Origin: Candidatus Blautia equi
GTDB lineage: Bacteria > Bacillota > Clostridia > Lachnospirales > Lachnospiraceae
Direction of reading: 5' to 3'
Assembly (NCBI GenBank): GCA_018064695.1
Contig: JAGHUU010000123.1
Location: 1 to 10,851 of the forward strand
DNA: 10,851 nucleotides
Part shown: in pieces, positions 6,767 through 10,851 of the stretch
Position numbering within the stretch: the first letter of the stretch is position 1
Layout: each line of letters opens with the position of its first letter
The notes under the pieces: model-generated
The model's input: only the letters and a program-made list of their open reading frames with translations
Database searches by the model: none
What the model was told of the DNA's origin: nothing
Position numbers and translations under genes: made by a program

Positions 6767-9001
6767 TTATACCTCTCTTTCGAAACTCTCAAAATCATTT
6801 TTTAGATAGGACATGAGATCGGAGGAGGAAATGCGGTAAAGGTTGGTATTGGAAGTATTATCCAGATAATAGTAATAACCCGGCTTATCTGTGATAGTTG
6901 GATCATAATAACATTTCAGCCGGATCCGCTCATCAACAGGCTGTAAGAACACTGGAATATGGCGGAATTCCAGACCAAGGGCATTGACCTCTGTGATGGT
7001 GAGAAGGCGAAGCCTTTTTCCGTTAAGAAGAATTTCTTTTTCCTGGTTCTCAGGGAGCATTCTCTCATCAGGGAGAAGGATCATGGTGACCTCAAATGGT
7101 TCCTCAGCTGAATCAATTACTCTGTTGACTCTGGTGTTTTCGGTCAGAAGAAGCACCTTCAGATGATGGTACTTGAGATCCTTAACGGTTGCACGTGGAA
7201 GATTGATGAGGGAAATACCTTCCGGTTCCCGGATCTCTAAGAGCGGCTGTTTTTTCTTCTTCAGAAAGGCATCCAGATAATAGCCCCTGGAGTTACTGAA
7301 GGATTTGGAGAGGAAGCCCTTGCTGCTGTATTCTTTATCCAGCTCTTTCAGGATATTCTGAAGGAATTTTTTATGAGGCTCCTCCAGAACGGAAGCCAGA
7401 GGGTAAGAATAGAAGATCTCAGGCGTGAAGAATTTTTCCGCCTGGTTCTTTAATTCATTAAATTCATAGGTCTCACAGTAGAGATCGTATTTCTCCTGGG
7501 TGTTGGCAAGAAATACGGAGGCGCGGTTTTCTGAGATACGTGGAATATATGCAAAATTCTGTTCAGAAGTGATCTGATCCACATAGTCATACAGGAAGTC
7601 CCGGTTCAGGAAAGAGGCATACAGGGCACCGTCGTCCGTGAGCCAGGAGTTGCTCATACGGAAATAAGCAGGCATTTTTTTGATAAAGCTGCCGCTGCCG
7701 CTTCCTATAAGAACAAAATCCAGAGAATGGTACAGCTGATGCAGGTTGGAGATAGATTCATACATGGAAGAGGTGAATGTGATAAAGGTCACCTTATCTA
7801 TGAGCTTTGGATTCTGGTCTCCAAACTGCTCAGACAGCATGCGCTCGTAGTTTTTAACACTGGTATTGGAATTGTCCAGAAGATAAATATGGTCAAAGTA
7901 TGTTTCCAGACGCAGAATGCATGGAAAACTGCTATAGCCGATAGCCAGAGCCTTGCCGCCCCTTGAAATAGAACCGTCCTTCAGGAGCTGTTCGATCCTT
8001 CTTGTCTGGAAATTGATATGGTGGCGGGTGGCATAGTGGGTATCCCAGAACAGATATTGCTGGAGATGCTTGGACTGGAGATTTCTTCTGGTCTCAAAAA
8101 GAATGTTTTTGTAAACCACAGAGTGATACTTGGTCAGCTGACCAATGATGAGGTCGGCATATCGGTTTGCGAACATTTCCATTTCCGCGTCAGCTGCAGA
8201 ATAACTGTAGACATAGTCCTTGCTGGACTGCCTGGTGTGAAGATCCCGCATGCGGATACTCTCGGCATAGATGTTGGAATCGATGAAAAGCCGGAGCTCA
8301 TTGTGCGGAATAGGATAGCTGCCAAAGAGCAGCAGCATTTTTACACCGTAAGCGCGGGCTGCATCCCGGGCCTCTGCGTAGTCCCCGGCGGCATCATGCT
8401 CGTTCTGGTTAAAGTTGAAATCCACAAGGACCTTGTAGGAATATTTTCTGCTTGGATCCTTGAATTTGATGAGAAAACAGTGGCTGAGATCCACTCTCCA
8501 GTGAATGGTCTTATTCTGCATCTCCTCAAGATAGGTATCCCCCAACTCTTCCACCTGATAAATTGGGGTGCGTTTTTCATTGATCCGGAATTTCTTCAGG
8601 ATGATCTCACGAAGGAGTGCATTGCCATCACTGGTGTTCAGGAGTAGGTACAGCTTATCCTGAACCAGATGTGCCTGAAAATCGCTGTAGAGGTAGAAGA
8701 GGGCATCCGAAACAGAATTGCAGTTAAGGAGAGAGCTTGTTACCTGATTTCCGGCGTTTTTTGTGGCCTCTTTGAGGCCGGAATAGAAGCTTTCCAGCTT
8801 CATTTCAGGCAAAAGCTTCGGGATTCCGCGGCAGATTGTTTCAATATTCATCTTCTGAGGCATTCGAATGCCTTTTCTCCAGTCAGAGAGAGACTGTTCT
8901 GAGACTTTGAGCTCCTGCGCGATTCTGGCATAGCTGAATCCGGATACATCTCTCAGCAGAGTAAAAATCATATTTGAAACATTCCAGTCACCGGTACCCA
9001 T
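6767..9001 (-). CDS. Large HTH protein with methyltransferase-like and possible YbaK-like domains; family not recognised
   Basis: A 744-residue protein. The start ATG 9001 has AGGAGG at 9013-9008; an in-frame ATG at 9043 lacks a ribosome site. Residues about 8-50 form a helix-turn-helix of the Cro/XRE kind (FSYARIAQELKVSEQSLSDW), so it probably binds DNA. Residues 100-300 match no domain I know; VLVDFNFNQNEHDAAGDYAE (191-210) is a distinctive conserved-looking stretch. Residues about 348-470 resemble a class I methyltransferase Rossmann fold: ALAIGYSSFP as a degenerate motif I, then IYLLDNSN with an acidic strand end, then LDFVLIGSGSGSF. The glycine-rich loop is weak, so catalysis is uncertain. 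Residues about 603-733 (MILLPDERML, KRLRLLTITEV, CYYDPTITDKPGYYY, SSSDLMSYL) have the order of a YbaK/aminoacyl-tRNA deacylase fold; this is a tentative reading. No membrane segment or signal peptide is seen. It is divergent from the zinc-ribbon gene. A regulator that senses a small ligand is one possible reading, with no direct support. Confidence 0.75.
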   Translation of the reverse strand: MGTGDWNVSNMIFTLLRDVSGFSYARIAQELKVSEQSLSDWRKGIRMPQKMNIETICRGIPKLLPEMKLESFYSGLKEATKNAGNQVTSSLLNCNSVSDALFYLYSDFQAHLVQDKLYLLLNTSDGNALLREIILKKFRINEKRTPIYQVEELGDTYLEEMQNKTIHWRVDLSHCFLIKFKDPSRKYSYKVLVDFNFNQNEHDAAGDYAEARDAARAYGVKMLLLFGSYPIPHNELRLFIDSNIYAESIRMRDLHTRQSSKDYVYSYSAADAEMEMFANRYADLIIGQLTKYHSVVYKNILFETRRNLQSKHLQQYLFWDTHYATRHHINFQTRRIEQLLKDGSISRGGKALAIGYSSFPCILRLETYFDHIYLLDNSNTSVKNYERMLSEQFGDQNPKLIDKVTFITFTSSMYESISNLHQLYHSLDFVLIGSGSGSFIKKMPAYFRMSNSWLTDDGALYASFLNRDFLYDYVDQITSEQNFAYIPRISENRASVFLANTQEKYDLYCETYEFNELKNQAEKFFTPEIFYSYPLASVLEEPHKKFLQNILKELDKEYSSKGFLSKSFSNSRGYYLDAFLKKKKQPLLEIREPEGISLINLPRATVKDLKYHHLKVLLLTENTRVNRVIDSAEEPFEVTMILLPDERMLPENQEKEILLNGKRLRLLTITEVNALGLEFRHIPVFLQPVDERIRLKCYYDPTITDKPGYYYYLDNTSNTNLYRISSSDLMSYLKNDFESFEREV

Positions 9002-9022
9002 ATTTTTCCTCCTGAAAGTTGG

Positions 9023-9041
9023 GGGAGTATTCAATACTCCC
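9023..9041. repeat. Perfect 9-bp palindrome in the leader of the HTH/methyltransferase-like gene
   Basis: GGGAGTATTCAATACTCCC has 9-bp perfect arms around a single central C. It lies between the predicted transcription start (about 9066) and the ribosome site (9013-9008) of the minus-strand gene. With a one-base centre it looks more like a dimeric operator than an RNA hairpin. Autoregulation by the HTH protein is an attractive but untested idea. Confidence 0.65.
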
Positions 9042-9048
9042 AAGGTTT

Positions 9049-9077
9049 TTCATAAAGTTTCAGTGTGCTACTATTAT
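9049..9077 (+). promoter_or_regulatory. Possible promoter of the zinc-ribbon gene
   Basis: TTCATA (9049-9054), a 17-bp spacer and TATTAT (9072-9077). The -35 is weak. It overlaps the divergent minus-strand promoter at the -10, so the two genes may be expressed in competition. Confidence 0.35.
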
Positions 9078-9101
9078 GCTACAAAAATTATTTTTTGGCA
9101 A
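9073..9101 (-). promoter_or_regulatory. Promoter of the HTH/methyltransferase-like gene
   Basis: Minus-strand TTGCCA (9101-9096), a 17-bp A/T-rich spacer and CATAAT (9078-9073). Transcription would start near 9066, giving a leader of about 65 bases that contains the 9-bp palindrome. Confidence 0.6.
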
Positions 9102-9132
9102 ATCATTTGTCAGGAAAAGAAGGAGGAAACCA

Positions 9133-9471
9133 ATGAACGACCAGTCGAGAATATGCCAAATATGTCATCACCAGAATTTACCGGGAGCAAAGTTCTGTTC
9201 CGAGTGCGGCGAGCGCCTGATTTTCAGATGCCGTGTCTGCAGCGAGAAACTGGACCAGCTGGATGCTAAATTCTGCACCAACTGCGGTGTGAAGGAGCCT
9301 GTCCTCGATAAGAAGAGAATGGTGAAGAAAAGAAGAAAGATCACTTTCAAGCGCCAGTTCTCCGGTGTTTTTCAGGAAAGATCCCTTCAGGATGAAAGCT
9401 GCGAAAGCAGACTTTGCCGCATGGGCCAGAATCCACTGCAGTGCGAATGCTGCACGCAGTGCGCAAGATAA
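9133..9471 (+). CDS. Small double zinc-ribbon protein
   Basis: A 112-residue protein. The start ATG 9133 follows AAGGAGG at 9120-9126 with 6 bases of spacing. Two zinc ribbons are clear: C8-x2-C11 with C22-x2-C25, and C33-x2-C36 with C48-x2-C51, matching the DZR/zinc-ribbon families. A very basic stretch follows (about 60-74, KKRMVKKRRKITFKR), then a tail with C90, C95, C104, C106, C107 and C110. The tail could bind a further metal, or it may reflect a shifted frame: the neighbouring plus-strand frame over the same bases is also open, ending in an Ala-rich segment with a stop at 9472-9474. Such proteins are usually nucleic-acid or protein-binding adaptors, but no specific role can be assigned. 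It is divergent from the large HTH gene and ends at a shared terminator. Confidence 0.8.
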   Translation: MNDQSRICQICHHQNLPGAKFCSECGERLIFRCRVCSEKLDQLDAKFCTNCGVKEPVLDKKRMVKKRRKITFKRQFSGVFQERSLQDESCESRLCRMGQNPLQCECCTQCAR

Positions 9472-9482
9472 ATGAGATAAAA

Positions 9483-9531
9483 AAAGCCTCTGAGGAACAG
9501 GCAAAGCAATTGTCTGTTCCCCGGAGGCTTT
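9483..9531. terminator. Bidirectional terminator between the zinc-ribbon and AraC genes
   Basis: A long two-part stem: AAAGCCTC (9483-9490) pairs with GAGGCTTT (9524-9531), and GGAACAG (9494-9500) with CTGTTCC (9514-9520), separated by a 3x3 internal loop and closed by a 13-base loop. Reading the minus strand, a run of T follows the stem, which suits the AraC gene. TTTATTATAT on the plus strand suits the zinc-ribbon gene. Confidence 0.8.
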
Positions 9532-9543
9532 ATTATATCAGTC

Positions 9544-10440
9544 TTATTTCACCGGATTTGTCCGTTTTCTGTATTCCTTAGGGGTAAGCCCTTTCAGTTC
9601 CTTGAATTTCTTGGTAAAGTAGCTGATATTTTCAAATCCCACTTCAAAGGAGATCTCCAGCACCGGCATATCGGTGGTTTTAAGGAGAATGCATGCCTGA
9701 TCGATGCGGTAGTTGTTCAGAAACTGCGCAAAGCTTATGAGGAAGGTCTTTGAAAAGAAAGAACTGAAATATTTAGGAGACATATGCATGATCTCCGCCG
9801 CCTGTTCCAGTGTAATGTGCTCCTGATAATGATGAGTGATATAATCCATCATCTCCTGAATGCGGATAGCGGAGGTGGAATGTCCCATGGCCACATGGGA
9901 GGTGCCCGGTACCAGCAGCTTATTGGCGTCCATGAGAAGGATGATGCGGTACAGATTCAGCTTGATCATGAGCTGATAATTGTCGGGATGCATCTCGTAG
10001 ATCTGGCGGAGAGAGCGGAGCTCCCTTACCAGTGCCTCGTGGCAGGAAAATGCAGAAGTCACATTGAGAGGAAATCCCAGGTCCTTCTTAAGGGGATCCA
10101 GAATGGTGGTCTGCACGTAGTCCGAGATCTTAAAATCCAGCCAGTCCATATCAAAGACCAGAGAAAAGTACCGGCTGCCTTCTTCTTCAATCATAACCTG
10201 ATGAAGCTGGCTGGGATTTACAAAGAAGATCTCCCCCTCTGTACCTACGCTGGCGGAACCGTCAATGGTGATGATGACCTCCCCGGCTTCTACATAAATG
10301 ATTTCTGTCTCCTTATGCCAGTGATAGGAGACTACGCAGGGAGCGTCATAGGTATTGGCATAATAATATGCAAAAGGGAACTGCTTTGTTCCGTGATTTT
10401 TCTTTTCTTCCAGGTCAATATTGTTCTGTATGGATGACAT
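9544..10440 (-). CDS. AraC-family transcriptional regulator with N-terminal cupin domain
   Basis: A 298-residue protein of the usual length for AraC/XylS sugar regulators. The N-terminal half is a cupin-like ligand-binding domain (about 25-100, with HWHKETEIIYV at 40-50 and PSQLHQV at 76-82). The C-terminal 100 residues are a two-HTH AraC DNA-binding domain: ITLEQAAEIMHMSPKYFSSF, then MPVLEISFEVGFENISYF and FKELKGLTPKEYRKR, the typical end signature. The start ATG 10440 is preceded by AAAGGA about 8 bases upstream. The gene is divergent from a GH36 alpha-galactosidase, so it very probably controls alpha-galactoside use (melibiose or raffinose type) and may regulate itself. The inducer is inferred from context only. 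Confidence 0.93.
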   Translation of the reverse strand: MSSIQNNIDLEEKKNHGTKQFPFAYYYANTYDAPCVVSYHWHKETEIIYVEAGEVIITIDGSASVGTEGEIFFVNPSQLHQVMIEEEGSRYFSLVFDMDWLDFKISDYVQTTILDPLKKDLGFPLNVTSAFSCHEALVRELRSLRQIYEMHPDNYQLMIKLNLYRIILLMDANKLLVPGTSHVAMGHSTSAIRIQEMMDYITHHYQEHITLEQAAEIMHMSPKYFSSFFSKTFLISFAQFLNNYRIDQACILLKTTDMPVLEISFEVGFENISYFTKKFKELKGLTPKEYRKRTNPVK

Positions 10441-10497
10441 AAAAAAATCCTTTTCTTTTTAACACAAAATCCACAGGTTTTCGATAGGAATACTCTG

Positions 10498-10526
10498 ATT
10501 ATACATGATTTTTTGTTCTATTTCAA
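10498..10526 (-). promoter_or_regulatory. Promoter of the AraC regulator gene
   Basis: Minus-strand TTGAAA (10526-10521), a 17-bp spacer and a perfect TATAAT (10503-10498). This strong sigma-A-like site gives a leader of about 50 bases. Confidence 0.7.
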
Positions 10527-10540
10527 GAAATACGTATCAG

Positions 10541-10569
10541 TTGTTTTTTTCAGCTATTTCTTTTATAAT
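10541..10569 (+). promoter_or_regulatory. Promoter of the GH36 alpha-galactosidase gene
   Basis: TTGTTT (10541-10546), a 17-bp spacer and a perfect TATAAT (10564-10569). The poor -35 fits a promoter that depends on an activator such as the divergent AraC protein. Confidence 0.6.
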
Positions 10570-10612
10570 TATGCCAGTTCAGAAAGCAAAATACCTGTGG
10601 AGGATAACACAA

Positions 10613-10851
10613 ATGCCAGTTATGATCGATCGCGAAAAGAATCTCATCACGATTCAGACGCCTAATACCACTTACCAGATGCTTGCCGGAAGATACGGCC
10701 ATCTTCTGCATCTTTATTATGGAAAGAAAACAAAGGCAGATATGTCCTATCTGCTGACTTTTTATGACAGAGGCTTTGCCGGAAATCCATATGAGGCGGG
10801 TACGGACAGAACCTATTCCCTGGATGCCCTTCCTCTGGAGTACCCATGCTA
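10613..10851 (+). CDS. Alpha-galactosidase, GH36 family (partial, 5' end only)
   Basis: The first 79 residues of a protein that continues past the right edge. The ATG at 10613 has GGAGG at 10599-10603. The sequence carries the GH36 N-terminal beta-sandwich pattern: LLHLYYGKK (31-39), then YDRGFAGNPYEAGTDRTYSL (51-70) and LPLEYPC, as found in bacterial alpha-galactosidases of about 720-740 residues. GH36 enzymes remove terminal alpha-1,6-galactose from melibiose, raffinose and related sugars. The catalytic aspartates are in the part outside the window. No signal peptide is visible, suggesting a cytoplasmic enzyme. The divergent AraC gene fits as its regulator. An in-frame ATG at 10571 is too close to the -10 to be used. 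Confidence 0.88.
   Translation, partial: MPVMIDREKNLITIQTPNTTYQMLAGRYGHLLHLYYGKKTKADMSYLLTFYDRGFAGNPYEAGTDRTYSLDALPLEYPC

Larger units (their letters stand above)
10470..10601. repeat. 9-bp inverted repeat pair flanking the AraC/GH36 divergent promoters
   Basis: TCCACAGGT at 10470-10478 and its exact reverse complement ACCTGTGGA at 10593-10601 lie 114 bases apart. Each lies downstream of one of the two divergent promoters: the first in the AraC leader, the second overlapping the GH36 ribosome site. They could be regulator half-sites, or chance. A second inverted pair, AAGAAATA (10525-10532) and TATTTCTT (10555-10562), and an ATACGTAT palindrome (10530-10537) sit between the promoters. Confidence 0.4.

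Noticed and set aside
8018..8647. 209-codon plus-strand open frame within the HTH/methyltransferase-like gene
   Set aside because: Antisense shadow without a start signal; the minus-strand gene has promoter, ribosome site and terminator.
1..10851. CRISPR, toxin-antitoxin, phage-defence or insertion-sequence elements
   Set aside because: No regular spaced repeats, transposase motifs, terminal inverted repeats or defence-type gene pairs were seen on either strand.

Overview
The window looks like a chromosomal segment of a Gram-positive Clostridia bacterium, most likely a gut Lachnospiraceae. The grounds are strong AGGAGG-type ribosome binding sites, TTGxxx-17-TATAAT promoters, a GAAC-N4-GTTC LexA box of the Firmicutes type, and the gene set (the radical SAM/TIGR03915 DNA-repair pair, HelD, and an AraC regulator divergent from a GH36 alpha-galactosidase). 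This assignment is inference from gene content; no rRNA or other direct taxonomic marker is present. No tRNA, rRNA, CRISPR array or insertion sequence was seen.

Layout. Positions 1-1904 (minus) hold an SOS-type operon. A promoter with a perfect LexA box in its spacer drives a radical SAM putative DNA-repair protein, interrupted by a one-base frameshift near 1126-1130, and a TIGR03915-type partner that overlaps it by ATGA and runs off the left edge. Positions 1955-3236 (minus) hold a self-contained MFS transporter gene with its own promoter and terminator. Positions 3275-6762 (plus) hold a large HelD-like RNA polymerase-associated helicase whose C-terminus carries a low-complexity linker and a domain resembling the N-terminal beta-sandwich of GH31 glycosidases. 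A 10-bp inverted repeat overlaps its promoter.

Positions 6767-9101 (minus) hold a 744-residue protein with an HTH domain, a methyltransferase-like Rossmann segment and a possible YbaK-like C-terminal domain. Its 5' leader contains a perfect 9-bp palindrome. It is divergent from a small double zinc-ribbon protein (9133-9471, plus). Positions 9544-10440 (minus) encode an AraC/cupin regulator, divergent from the start of a GH36 alpha-galactosidase (10613 to the right edge). This is a standard regulator/target arrangement for alpha-galactoside use.

How the genes relate. The radical SAM pair is a DNA-damage module and the AraC/GH36 pair is a sugar-use module. The HelD fusion and the HTH-methyltransferase-like protein are convergent single genes sharing a bidirectional terminator. 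The features most worth following are the SOS box on the radical SAM operon, the HelD-GH31N fusion and the HTH/methyltransferase/YbaK-like protein. Domain assignments come from reading motifs by eye; no database search was run.
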